Positions 8,912 through 16,523 of a stretch of 64,000 bases of DNA are shown piece by piece. The translations under genes were made by a program, and so were the position numbers. The notes under the pieces are model-generated. The model was not told where the DNA came from. It worked only from the letters and a program-made list of their open reading frames with translations, and did no database searches. Source of the DNA: a virus; the IMG/VR virus record IMGVR_UViG_3300032249_000542, positions 105,778-169,777 of that record. One strand, given 5' to 3'. Within the stretch, counting starts at the first letter, position 1, and each line of letters starts with the position of its first letter.

Positions 8912-10528
8912 ATCGCAATCAAACTTTTCGGATTCACCCTAGGTAAATCGGACATTGTTCAGGAACAACCACCTGAACAACCGTCGTTTACTCTACCTAC
9001 TTCTGCGCTTGATGATGGTGCAGTCACAGTCACTTCCAATGCTTATTATGGAACATATGTTGATTTAGAAGGTTCTGTTCGTAATGAACTAGAACTCATT
9101 ACACGTTATCGTGAAATGGCTAATCATCCAGAATGTGAAATGGCAATTGATGAAATTGTTACAGAAGCAGTTTCATTTAATCCAACTGGAAGAATAATCA
9201 ATATTGTCATGGACAATTTGAAACAACCAGACACAATCAAGAAGAAAATTAGAGATGAGTTTGATAACGTCTTAACAATGTTAAACTTTAGTAATCTTGC
9301 TGATGATTTGTTTAAGCGTTGGTATATTGACGGAAGAATCTATTACCATGTAGTTGTCAATGAAAAGGCACCTAAAGAAGGTATTCAAGAACTACGATAT
9401 ATTGATCCACGTAAGATTCGTAAAGTCAGAGAGATTGCAAAAGATCGTGATGCAAAGACTGGCACAATGATTATCAAATCTATTGCCGAATACTATGTGT
9501 ATAATGATCGTGGTACATCAACACAAACATACACCTCACAAGTAAATTCAGGTGTACGTATTGCACCAGAATCAGTTATCAATGTTAATTCTGGTTTAAC
9601 AGACGCAAAGAATACGTTTGTTATTTCTTATCTACATAAAGCAATTAAACCACTCAATCAACTTCGTATGGTTGAGGATGCAATCGTCATCTATCGTATT
9701 TCAAGAGCACCAGAACGCCGTGTATTCTATATTGACGTAGGTAACTTACCTAAAGGTAAAGCAGAACAGTATCTACGTGACGTTATGGTTAAGTATCGTA
9801 ACAAGATGGTTTATGATGCAAACACCGGTGAACTCCGTGATGATCGTAAACATATGTCAATGTTGGAAGATTTCTGGTTACCTCGTCGTGAAGGTGGTAA
9901 AGGTACAGAGATTACTACATTGCCTGCAGGACAAAACCTTGGTGAGTTAGAAGATGTAAAGTATTTCCAAAAGAAACTTTTACAATCACTTAACGTACCA
10001 TATTCACGACTAGAACCACAACAAGGTGGAATGATTGGTCTAGGTCGTGTATCTGAAGTTACCCGTGATGAAATTAAGTTCACTAAGTTTATTCAAAGAT
10101 TGCGTAACAAGTTCTGTCAAATATTTGATAGAGCAATGGAGATGCAACTTGTACTAAAAGGTATTTGTACAAGAGAAGAATGGGCACAGTTTAAAGAGTT
10201 TATTCACTATGACTTTATCAAAGATAATAATTATATCGAGATGCGTGATGCAGAAGTTCTCCGTGAAAGACTGAATCTTGCAATGCAGGTAGATCCATTT
10301 ACTGGTAAATATTATTCACAGGAATGGATTAAGAGAAATGTTCTACGTTTGACCGATGCTGAAATATCAGAGATGGACAAACAGATGCAAAAGGAACAAG
10401 CAGGACCTGTACTTGCACCTCCACCTGAAACGCAGCCGGTTGATAATACACAAGATGATGCGTCTGCAACTACTGAGTCAGCTACTCCGCAACTTGATGC
10501 GGAAGTAGATAAATACTCACTCAAATAA
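8912..10528 (+). CDS. gp20: Portal protein gp20, apparently starting at ATC
   Basis: The conserved portal sequence extends upstream of the first ATG in frame (9116). An in-frame stop lies at 8897-8899 and the only well-placed initiation site in the remaining frame is ATC at 8912. It is preceded by GAGAGG (8898-8903) at 8 nt, an ideal ribosome-binding distance. From ATC the protein is 538 aa, near T4 gp20 (524 aa), with IKLFGF and LDDGAVTVTSN like other gp20 N-termini. Core motifs include IDPRKIRKVRE, IYRISRAPERRVFYIDVGNLPKGKA and NMPY-type LNVPYSRL. gp20 is the dodecameric packaging and assembly vertex. A start at 9116 would delete about 68 conserved residues. Either a rare ATC start or a G-to-C sequence error is possible. 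Confidence 0.85.
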   Translation: MAIKLFGFTLGKSDIVQEQPPEQPSFTLPTSALDDGAVTVTSNAYYGTYVDLEGSVRNELELITRYREMANHPECEMAIDEIVTEAVSFNPTGRIINIVMDNLKQPDTIKKKIRDEFDNVLTMLNFSNLADDLFKRWYIDGRIYYHVVVNEKAPKEGIQELRYIDPRKIRKVREIAKDRDAKTGTMIIKSIAEYYVYNDRGTSTQTYTSQVNSGVRIAPESVINVNSGLTDAKNTFVISYLHKAIKPLNQLRMVEDAIVIYRISRAPERRVFYIDVGNLPKGKAEQYLRDVMVKYRNKMVYDANTGELRDDRKHMSMLEDFWLPRREGGKGTEITTLPAGQNLGELEDVKYFQKKLLQSLNVPYSRLEPQQGGMIGLGRVSEVTRDEIKFTKFIQRLRNKFCQIFDRAMEMQLVLKGICTREEWAQFKEFIHYDFIKDNNYIEMRDAEVLRERLNLAMQVDPFTGKYYSQEWIKRNVLRLTDAEISEMDKQMQKEQAGPVLAPPPETQPVDNTQDDASATTESATPQLDAEVDKYSLK

Positions 10529-10531
10529 ATA
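10524..10531 (+). promoter_or_regulatory. Late promoter-like box AATAAATA before the prohead core genes
   Basis: AATAAATA overlaps the gp20 stop and lies 18 bp before the gene at 10550. A second related box, GATAAATA, is at 10508-10515 inside the end of gp20. Both are near the T4 late consensus. Confidence 0.4.
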
Positions 10532-10549
10532 CATGTTAAGGAGTCTTAA

Positions 10550-10741
10550 ATGGACATAAGAAATTTTATAGATTTAGTTGGTTCAAATCAAAATGCAGAA
10601 GCTAAAGATGCATTAGACGAAATTCTATCAGGTAAAGCTTTTGAAGCACTAGAAGGTCGTAAACAAGAAATAGCTAGTTCCTTATATTCTAGTGAACAAT
10701 CAGAAGTTTCTAATGAGGAACCTGAAACGGAAGAAGAATGA
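10550..10741 (+). CDS. gp67: Prohead core protein gp67-like
   Basis: 63 aa, preceded by TTAAGGAGTC. It follows gp20 exactly where T4 gene 67 lies. The first ~45 residues are helical with a KAFEALEGRKQEIASSLY segment that parallels the T4 gp67 pattern of a short amphipathic start followed by a stretch containing KEEKIAIARNF. The tail is purely acidic (SNEEPETEEE), as in T4 gp67. gp67 is an internal prohead core component that affects head shape and is degraded by gp21 during maturation. The N-terminal module also occurs in the gene at 11508. Confidence 0.6.
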   Translation: MDIRNFIDLVGSNQNAEAKDALDEILSGKAFEALEGRKQEIASSLYSSEQSEVSNEEPETEEE

Positions 10742-11511
10742 AATCGTTATTAGAGTTTAAATCTATTACCGAAGAAGAAAAGGCAGACTACTCTAAGTTT
10801 GATGCCTTGATCCGTGCTGGACTTGCAAACAAAGCACAGGTTCAACGTATTCATAAAATCTTAGATAAGATGGGTGAAGAACGTCCAGTATTTAACAATG
10901 CTGATCGTGCCATCATGCAAAACCTATTCACTAAAATGGTAGATTTAATCTCTAATAATAAACAGATTTTTACACAAGCACGCCGTGCTGTGCGTGAAGA
11001 AATAGAAGAAGGTGTAATTGCAACATCCGATTACAAGATTGGTACAGATGGTCGTAAAGTAAAAGCACATCGTATTCAAGTTGGTAAACGTGATGAACCA
11101 GAAGATCAAAAGATTATGGAAGAACCTTTGGCAATAAAGGATCCTCCTAATGTTCTTCTACTAAAAAGAATTACGACTAGACTGTTTCCTGACGGAACAA
11201 GAGTTGCATTATATTATAACAAATTATTAGATAAGCATTTTACCATACCATATGGTCCTGGTATTAATGCACCATTGCAAGCTGAAGAATTACAAATGTC
11301 GGCATTTGATTCTTTACAGATGGTTCTTGCAAATGGAGAAGATACAGAAATTTCATTTGGTAATGAATACCGTATAGTAAGTTTAGTTGAGGCACAGTCG
11401 TTAATACGTCTATATCATAATTTAAGTGAAGAAAACAAACAACGAATGATTAATCAGTTAGATAATCCAGAGATGTTTGACAAATTTACCGATTATGCAT
11501 TAAAACAATGA
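10738..11511 (+). CDS. Conserved phage protein in the prohead core cluster, function unknown
   Basis: 257 aa, overlapping the previous gene by 4 bp (ATGA) and the next by 4 bp. The N-terminal ~90 residues are helical (SKFDALIRAGLANKAQVQRIHKIL, then NNADRAIMQNLFTKMVDLI). The middle has a basic stretch (KIGTDGRKVKAHRIQVGKRDE), and the C-terminal half is mixed alpha/beta. I have seen similar proteins at this location in T4-like marine phages, but no function is established. T4 has no gene here between 67 and 68. The start MKSLLEFKSITE ends in I-T-E, a possible gp21 protease site, so it may be a core or internal head protein. Confidence 0.6.
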   Translation: MKSLLEFKSITEEEKADYSKFDALIRAGLANKAQVQRIHKILDKMGEERPVFNNADRAIMQNLFTKMVDLISNNKQIFTQARRAVREEIEEGVIATSDYKIGTDGRKVKAHRIQVGKRDEPEDQKIMEEPLAIKDPPNVLLLKRITTRLFPDGTRVALYYNKLLDKHFTIPYGPGINAPLQAEELQMSAFDSLQMVLANGEDTEISFGNEYRIVSLVEAQSLIRLYHNLSEENKQRMINQLDNPEMFDKFTDYALKQ

Positions 11512-11933
11512 ACCTTATAAATGCATTACTAAGTAATGATGTAATTAAATTTAAAGAACTGGTTTATGAGCAGTTAAGTATTATTGCTGCTCGTAAACTA
11601 GAAGAAGAAAAAAAAGAAATTGCTTCTGCTCAATTTGAAGTAGAGTTAGAAGAAGGAAACATTGTTACTTCTGGACGTGTTCAAAGAATACGCCGTCGTA
11701 TTAGAAGAAATAAAAAAGGTAGAATTACAGTACAACGTAATGTACGTAGGTCTGCTATTAAAGGTTATAGACTTTCTGGTGGTACCGTAAGACGCATTCC
11801 TGTTCAACAGAAAATGCACAAGGCCAGAATGTTAAAAAGGTATTGGAAAACTAAAGGTCGTTCAAAATTAAAACGTACCTTAATGAAAAGAAAAATGTCT
11901 TTGAATAGACGCAAATCAATGGGGATAAAATAA
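11508..11933 (+). CDS. gp68: Prohead core protein gp68-like, strongly basic
   Basis: 141 aa. Residues 1-45 (NALLSNDVIKFKELVYEQLS ... EEEKKEIASAQF) are helical and resemble the N-terminal module of the gp67-like protein. From about residue 57 the chain is extremely Arg/Lys-rich (VQRIRRRIRRNKKGR, KRTLMKRKMSLNRRK), consistent with binding packaged DNA or the acidic scaffold. The position before gp21 is that of T4 gene 68. Assignment to gp68 rests on position, size (T4 gp68 is also about 141 aa) and composition. No ribosome-binding site is needed because it overlaps the upstream gene by ATGA. Confidence 0.6.
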   Translation: MNLINALLSNDVIKFKELVYEQLSIIAARKLEEEKKEIASAQFEVELEEGNIVTSGRVQRIRRRIRRNKKGRITVQRNVRRSAIKGYRLSGGTVRRIPVQQKMHKARMLKRYWKTKGRSKLKRTLMKRKMSLNRRKSMGIK

Positions 11934-11934
11934 A

Positions 11935-12297
11935 ATGCCATTAGAGATTACCAACTCGTTAAGAAATCATTCTATTGCAAGGGCTACTGGTCCAGGAACA
12001 TATACGATTGCTCTTAACGATCTAAGAAAAAATACAACAACCGAAGTTGTTAATACGGCTGATATTAAAAGAATAGTTTGGTCAACAAATGCTAGCATTA
12101 CTATTGTACGTAATAGTGTAGAACTTGCATCTTTACATACTGCTGGTGAAATGCGTTTTGATGACTGGAATCACAGTCTTGCAAATAACAATGGTTCAAG
12201 CATTGTAATTACTATTGTAACTGGTGGAACAATTGTTTTAGAGTTATCTAAACAAGCATCGTTTAATGTGGATCCAGTAACAGGAGTAACACTATAA
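11935..12297 (+). CDS. Small beta-rich phage protein, function unknown
   Basis: 120 aa. Starts 1 bp after the gp68 stop and shares a TAATG junction with gp21. The sequence (NHSIARATGPGTYTIALNDLR ... IKRIVWSTNASITIVRNSVELASLHTAGEMRFDDW ... GTIVLELSKQASF) is rich in beta-forming residues with a jelly-roll-like feel. It has no signal peptide or transmembrane segment. Being inside the capsid gene block, it could be a head decoration or structural protein. That is inference from location only. Confidence 0.5.
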   Translation: MPLEITNSLRNHSIARATGPGTYTIALNDLRKNTTTEVVNTADIKRIVWSTNASITIVRNSVELASLHTAGEMRFDDWNHSLANNNGSSIVITIVTGGTIVLELSKQASFNVDPVTGVTL

Positions 12298-12947
12298 TGA
12301 AACTAATTACCGAACAAATTGAGAACGTAAAATATCTCACAGAAAAAACTGAAGATGGTAAAAAGAAGTTGTACATTGAAGGTACATTCTTAGTGGGTGA
12401 TGCAGTTAATAAAAATAACCGCATGTACAAGATGGACACCCTACGCAATGAAGTTAAAAGATATGACGAAGAATATATTAAGACCAATCGTGCATTAGGT
12501 GAACTTGGTCACCCAGATACTCCTTCTTTGAATCTAGAGAGAGTGTCACATAAAATTGTTTCTTTAGCAGAAGATGGTAACACATTCTATGGCAAAGCAA
12601 TGATTCTAGACACACCATACGGTCAGATCGTCAAAAACTTTATTGACTCTGGTGTTAATCTAGGAGTATCATCCCGTGCTATGGGTTCTGTTACCATGAC
12701 TAAAGAAGGATATAATCTGGTACAAGATGATTTAAGGCTTGCAACTGCAGCCGATATTGTTGCAGATCCATCTGCTCCAGGCGCATTTATCAACGGCATT
12801 ATGGAAAATAAAGAGTGGTTGTTTGTCGAGGGACGTTTTGTGGAAATGGATATTGATAACGCCAAAAGACAGATCAAACAGGCATCTAAACAACAAATAG
12901 AACATGTAGCTCTGAATCTATTTGAAAATTTTCTCAGAAAACTTTAA
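12297..12947 (+). CDS. gp21: Prohead core maturation protease gp21
   Basis: 216 aa (T4 212 aa). GELGHP places the catalytic histidine at H72, and LGVSSRAMGS contains the catalytic serine (S125 or S126). The following DLRLATAADIVADPSAPGAFI is the conserved third block. This family cleaves prohead proteins after (I/L)-x-E and also processes itself. Its own N-terminus contains LITE and YLTE. It starts on TAATG with the upstream gene and is followed by a late promoter and gp22. Confidence 0.92.
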   Translation: MKLITEQIENVKYLTEKTEDGKKKLYIEGTFLVGDAVNKNNRMYKMDTLRNEVKRYDEEYIKTNRALGELGHPDTPSLNLERVSHKIVSLAEDGNTFYGKAMILDTPYGQIVKNFIDSGVNLGVSSRAMGSVTMTKEGYNLVQDDLRLATAADIVADPSAPGAFINGIMENKEWLFVEGRFVEMDIDNAKRQIKQASKQQIEHVALNLFENFLRKL

Positions 12948-12950
12948 TTT

Positions 12951-12958
12951 TATAAATA
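12951..12958 (+). promoter_or_regulatory. Late promoter TATAAATA before gp22
   Basis: Perfect match to the T4 late -10 element TATAAATA, 25 bp before the gp22 start and 3 bp after the gp21 stop. AAAGGAGATCC provides the downstream ribosome-binding site. Confidence 0.75.
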
Positions 12959-12983
12959 TTCAATCATAAAAGGAGATCCTTAA

Positions 12984-14051
12984 ATGGCAACCAACAAATT
13001 ACTAGAAGCAGCTGCTGATATTCTTGCCGGAAGCAAGAAGTCTGCCCCAGCTATGCCGACAGCAAAACTTTCAGGTACAGAAATGGACTTGGGCGGACCA
13101 ACACCACAAAATGGCAAACCAGACGACGATTCGAATAAAATCGATTCGACTAAGGGTGCTAAGTCTGCAACTGCTCCAACAACAAAACCATCTGCTGCAT
13201 CTTCGGATACTCAGAACCATCCACAAGGTGGAACTAAGACAATGAAGGAAGATGACGAACAAGACGAAGAATTAATTGCTGAAAAAATGCATGACGAAGA
13301 AAAGAAAGAAATGATGAAGAAGAAAATGAAAGAGGACGTTAATGCTCTTTTCTCTGACGATTCTACCATTTCCGAAGAATTCAAATTTAAAGCAGCTACA
13401 ATTTTTGAAGCACGTATTAATGATCGTATTCAACAAATTGAAGAAGAAGTAGAAGTTAGATATGCTTCTATGTTCGAAGAAGCTGTAGAAGAAATCAAAA
13501 ATGATTTGACGACTAAAGTAAATGACTACCTAGAGTATGTTGTTGAACAATGGTTGGCAGATAACGAAATCGCAATTGAATCCGGTTTACGTTCAGAAAT
13601 TACTGAAGAATTTATCGCAGGACTACGTAATCTATTTGCAGAACATTACATCGATGTTCCAGAAGATAAAGTTGACCTAGTAGATGAACTAGCAGGACAA
13701 GTTGAACAACTGGAAGACAAACTTAACGAAGAAATGCAATATGGCATTGAGTTAAGAAAAGCTTTAATTGAATCAACTAAAAATGAAATCGTTCACAATG
13801 TGTGTGATGGTTTAACGGCAACTCAAGTTGAAAAGATCAGATCACTCGCAGAGAGTGTAGAATTCTCCACAGAGGAAGAATACACAGAGAAACTTGAAAC
13901 AATCCGTGAAAACTATTTCCCATCAGGAATTAGAAAAGCTGATGTAACACATTTGCAAGAACAATATGAAGATGCTGACAACGAAAAGAAAGTCATTCAT
14001 GACCCTTACGTTGCAATGGTATCCCAAGCAATTTCAAAAACAAAAATTTAA
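12984..14051 (+). CDS. gp22: Prohead scaffold core protein gp22
   Basis: 355 aa, longer than T4 gp22 (269 aa). The N-terminal ~90 residues are low-complexity (KPSAASSDTQNHPQGGTK). An acidic/lysine-rich helical block (DEEKKEMMKKKMKEDV) follows, then a long acidic coiled coil (about residues 110-290) containing IQQIEEEVEVRY, DLVDELAGQVEQLEDKLNEEMQY and SLAESVEFSTEEEY. It ends PYVAMVSQAISK, a conserved gp22 terminus. It forms the assembly core around which gp23 polymerises, and gp21 then degrades it. Position between gp21 and gp23 is diagnostic. Confidence 0.9.
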   Translation: MATNKLLEAAADILAGSKKSAPAMPTAKLSGTEMDLGGPTPQNGKPDDDSNKIDSTKGAKSATAPTTKPSAASSDTQNHPQGGTKTMKEDDEQDEELIAEKMHDEEKKEMMKKKMKEDVNALFSDDSTISEEFKFKAATIFEARINDRIQQIEEEVEVRYASMFEEAVEEIKNDLTTKVNDYLEYVVEQWLADNEIAIESGLRSEITEEFIAGLRNLFAEHYIDVPEDKVDLVDELAGQVEQLEDKLNEEMQYGIELRKALIESTKNEIVHNVCDGLTATQVEKIRSLAESVEFSTEEEYTEKLETIRENYFPSGIRKADVTHLQEQYEDADNEKKVIHDPYVAMVSQAISKTKI

Positions 14052-14058
14052 ATAAACA
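14051..14058 (+). promoter_or_regulatory. Degenerate late promoter-like box AATAAACA before gp23
   Basis: AATAAACA sits at the gp22 stop, 11 bp before the gp23 ATG. It matches 6 of 8 bases of TATAAATA. It may be weak, and gp23 probably also depends on the perfect TATAAATA at 12951. The ribosome-binding site is AAGGAGAC. Confidence 0.25.
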
Positions 14059-14069
14059 AGGAGACTTAT

Positions 14070-15410
14070 ATGTATTTGTCAGAAGGCCTACAAACCAAAT
14101 GGGAATCGGTGCTTAATCACCCAGAACTCCCAGCAATTAAAGATCCATACCGTAAAGCAGTTACGGCTTTGATTCTAGAAAACCAAGTTCAATCGATGCA
14201 AAAGGAAGGTCAAATCCTTACCGAAGCATCACCAACTAACTCTGCTGGTACAGGTGGTTTTGGTGGTGGCGCTACTGCAACAGGTCCTGTTGCTGGTTTC
14301 GACCCAATCATCATTTCTTTGGTTCGTCGTTCACTACCTAACCTAATCGCTTATGACGTTTGCGGCGTTCAGCCAATGACTGGTCCTACAGGATTAATTT
14401 TTGCAATGCGTACACGTTTTGGTACACAATCAGGAGACGAAGCATTCTATAACGAAGCTAATACTCGTCACTCTGGTGCTGAATCCGCTGTTGCAACAAC
14501 TTATGCACTACAAGCTGATACAGCTGCATCAGACAACGTATTCGCAAACACAATTCTTGCAGGTCCTTCAATGGCTACAGCATCTGCTGAAGCTCTTGGT
14601 ACTTCAGGTGCAGTTGCATTTGAAGAAATGGCATTCTCAATCGAGAAAGTTACTGTAACTGCTAAGACCCGTGCTCTAAAAGCAGAATACTCAATGGAAC
14701 TTGCACAAGACTTGAAAGCAGTTCATGGTCTAGACGCAGAAACAGAATTGGCTAACATCCTTTCTTCTGAAATTCTTGCTGAAATCAACCGTGAAGTTGT
14801 TCGTACAATTTACACAGTTGCAAAAACTGGCGCACAAATTGGTACAACTACTGCTGGTACATTCAATCTTGACACCGACTCAAACGGTCGTTGGATGGTT
14901 GAAAAGATCAAAGGTCTAGCATTCCAAATCGAACGTGAAGCTAACTTCATCGCTAAGACAACTCGTCGTGGAAAAGGTAACATGGTTATCTGTTCTTCAG
15001 ACGTAGCTTCTGCTCTAGCAATGGCTGGTATTCTTGACTATCAATCAGCATTGCAAGGTCAAGTATCATTGACAGTTGATGATACTGGTAACACATATGC
15101 TGGTACATTGTTCGGTCGTATGAAAGTGTACATCGATCCATACTTCCCAACTGGCTCTTCAACCGAGTTCGCTGTTGTTGGTTACAAAGGTTCGAATGCT
15201 TATGACGCTGGTATCTTCTACTGCCCATACGTTCCTCTACAAATGGTTCGTGCAGTTGATACAGGTTCCTTCCAACCAAAAATTGGTTTCAAGACTCGTT
15301 ACGGAATGGTTGCAAACCCATTCGCAGAGGGTACAACCCAAGGTTCAGGAAACTTGAATCGTCAATCGAACTTCTACTATCGTGCAATCAAGATCGCAAA
15401 CTTGATGTAA
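14070..15410 (+). CDS. gp23: Major capsid protein gp23
   Basis: 446 aa, shorter than T4 gp23 (521 aa). Diagnostic blocks are LVRRSLPNLIAYDVCGVQPMTGPTGLIFAMR, the E-loop/A-domain stretch KTRALKAEYSMELAQDLKAVHGLDAE, and the C-terminal FKTRYGMVANPF. The N-terminal delta region is glycine-rich (SAGTGGFGGGATATGP) and contains ILTE near residue 51. That is a likely gp21 cleavage site, homologous in position to the T4 site that removes 65 residues. It is HK97-fold and forms the hexamers of the head. A strong terminator follows. Confidence 0.96.
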   Translation: MYLSEGLQTKWESVLNHPELPAIKDPYRKAVTALILENQVQSMQKEGQILTEASPTNSAGTGGFGGGATATGPVAGFDPIIISLVRRSLPNLIAYDVCGVQPMTGPTGLIFAMRTRFGTQSGDEAFYNEANTRHSGAESAVATTYALQADTAASDNVFANTILAGPSMATASAEALGTSGAVAFEEMAFSIEKVTVTAKTRALKAEYSMELAQDLKAVHGLDAETELANILSSEILAEINREVVRTIYTVAKTGAQIGTTTAGTFNLDTDSNGRWMVEKIKGLAFQIEREANFIAKTTRRGKGNMVICSSDVASALAMAGILDYQSALQGQVSLTVDDTGNTYAGTLFGRMKVYIDPYFPTGSSTEFAVVGYKGSNAYDAGIFYCPYVPLQMVRAVDTGSFQPKIGFKTRYGMVANPFAEGTTQGSGNLNRQSNFYYRAIKIANLM

Positions 15411-15448
15411 TCAGTAGACAAAACATAATAATAACTATAAGATGTTTT

Positions 15449-15476
15449 AGAGGGATCTTCGGATCCCTCTTTTTTT
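15449..15476 (+). terminator. Strong Rho-independent terminator after gp23
   Basis: Perfect 9-bp stem AGAGGGATC / GATCCCTCT around a TTCG tetraloop (15458-15461), followed by six T (15471-15476). UUCG-type loops are exceptionally stable, fitting the need to stop transcription after the most abundant late gene. Confidence 0.92.
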
Positions 15477-15480
15477 CGCA

Positions 15481-15488
15481 CATAAATA
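15481..15488 (+). promoter_or_regulatory. Late promoter-like box CATAAATA
   Basis: CATAAATA lies directly behind the gp23 terminator and 36 bp before the gene at 15525 (7 of 8 match). It restarts late transcription for the gp3-like tail gene. Confidence 0.6.
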
Positions 15489-15524
15489 TATGCATCAGTT
15501 TCACTCAACCATAGAACATAACAT

Positions 15525-16052
15525 ATGAGTTCAAGTTTAATAGGCGGAGAAGGTACGTCATTCTTACATGGGAATAAGTTTCAATTAAACTTTGCCCGTG
15601 TACCATATCTTCAATATTTCTGTCAAGCAGTCAATCTCCCAGGGATATCTCTTGGTGAGATACAAAGGAACACCCCTTTTGTTGACATCTATTCTCCAGG
15701 TGAAAAGGCAATCTATGATATATTGAATGTAACTTTTATTGTTGATGAGAATTTAAAGTCTTGGTGGGAAATACATGACTGGATTCGTGCAATGACATTC
15801 CCAACTACCTTTGAAGAATATAAAGGTTTAAACCAACTATCACCTCTTGCAGATAAAGACTTTCCGCAATTCTCTGACGCACATTTAAGTATTTTAACAA
15901 CGGCAAACAATCCAAACTATCGTGTTAAGTTTGTGGATTGTTTCCCAATATCATTATCGTCTATAATGTTTTCCGCAATGGATACTCCAGACAATATCAT
16001 TACTGCCGATGCATCATTCAGATTTTCTTATTTTAATATTGACAAAATGTAA
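15525..16052 (+). CDS. gp3: Tail-tube family protein, probably tail completion protein gp3
   Basis: 175 aa, near T4 gp3 (176 aa). Motifs NKFQLNFARVPYLQYFCQAVNLPGI and VTFIVDENLKSWWEIHDWIRAMTFP belong to a tail-tube-like family that T4-like cyanophages carry between gp23 and uvsY, where it is usually called gp3. gp3 terminates the gp19 tube and lets gp15 bind. The match to T4 gp3 itself is weak by eye, so another tube or baseplate-tube role (gp48/gp54-like) remains possible. A late promoter precedes it, and its last codons contain an early-type promoter for uvsY. Confidence 0.55.
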   Translation: MSSSLIGGEGTSFLHGNKFQLNFARVPYLQYFCQAVNLPGISLGEIQRNTPFVDIYSPGEKAIYDILNVTFIVDENLKSWWEIHDWIRAMTFPTTFEEYKGLNQLSPLADKDFPQFSDAHLSILTTANNPNYRVKFVDCFPISLSSIMFSAMDTPDNIITADASFRFSYFNIDKM

Positions 16053-16067
16053 CAAATAGTATATACT
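16039..16067 (+). promoter_or_regulatory. Sigma70-type promoter TTGACA-17-TATACT before uvsY
   Basis: TTGACA (16039-16044), 17-bp spacer, TATACT (16062-16067). The -35 lies inside the end of the gp3-like gene. This matches host sigma70 promoters and would start the early/middle recombination operon. Transcription would begin near 16075, leaving a leader that carries ATAGGAGA. Confidence 0.85.
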
Positions 16068-16088
16068 CTCCACATAGGAGATTACTTT

Positions 16089-16523
16089 ATGAAACAACTT
16101 GATGAACTATTAGAAATGTGGCGCAAAGACTGTGACATTGATCGCACAGAACCAGGTAAAGCACTTCTAGACATACCCAAACTACACAGTAAATATTTGA
16201 CTATTCTTTCCAAACATAGAATGTTAGGGAAGGATGCTGAGTTTCAACTTAACCGTTGGAAGAAAACTAAATGGGAATATTATACTGGTAAGTTAGATGA
16301 TGATGACTTGAAGAAGTATGGTTGGGAACCATTTCCATATACTCTCAAATCTGATCTTAATACATACTTAGATGCAGATGAAGATATTGCAAAGTACAAA
16401 GCAAAAAAATTAATACATGATGAAGTTGTAGATGTCTGTACATTCATTCTTAAAGAGTTAAACTCTCGCACATATCAATTACGTGACTTTATAACATGGG
16501 AAAGATTTATTCAAGGTGTCTAA
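16089..16523 (+). CDS. uvsY: Recombination mediator UvsY
   Basis: 144 aa (T4 137 aa). The pattern WRKDCDIDRTEPGKALLDIPKLHSKYL ... WEYYTGKLDDDDLKKYG ... SDLNTYLDADEDIAKYKAK parallels T4 UvsY (KDVFIDSTKLQYEAANNVMLYSKWL, DYYSGRGDG, KTVLSADKDVLK). UvsY loads the UvsX recombinase on gp32-coated single-stranded DNA. It overlaps uvsW by 8 bp, as a tightly coupled pair. Confidence 0.9.
   Translation: MKQLDELLEMWRKDCDIDRTEPGKALLDIPKLHSKYLTILSKHRMLGKDAEFQLNRWKKTKWEYYTGKLDDDDLKKYGWEPFPYTLKSDLNTYLDADEDIAKYKAKKLIHDEVVDVCTFILKELNSRTYQLRDFITWERFIQGV

Noticed and set aside
13024-13245. Overlapping + strand frame of 73 codons inside gp22
   Set aside because: Shadow of the gp22 low-complexity region in another frame; no start signal and no family resemblance.
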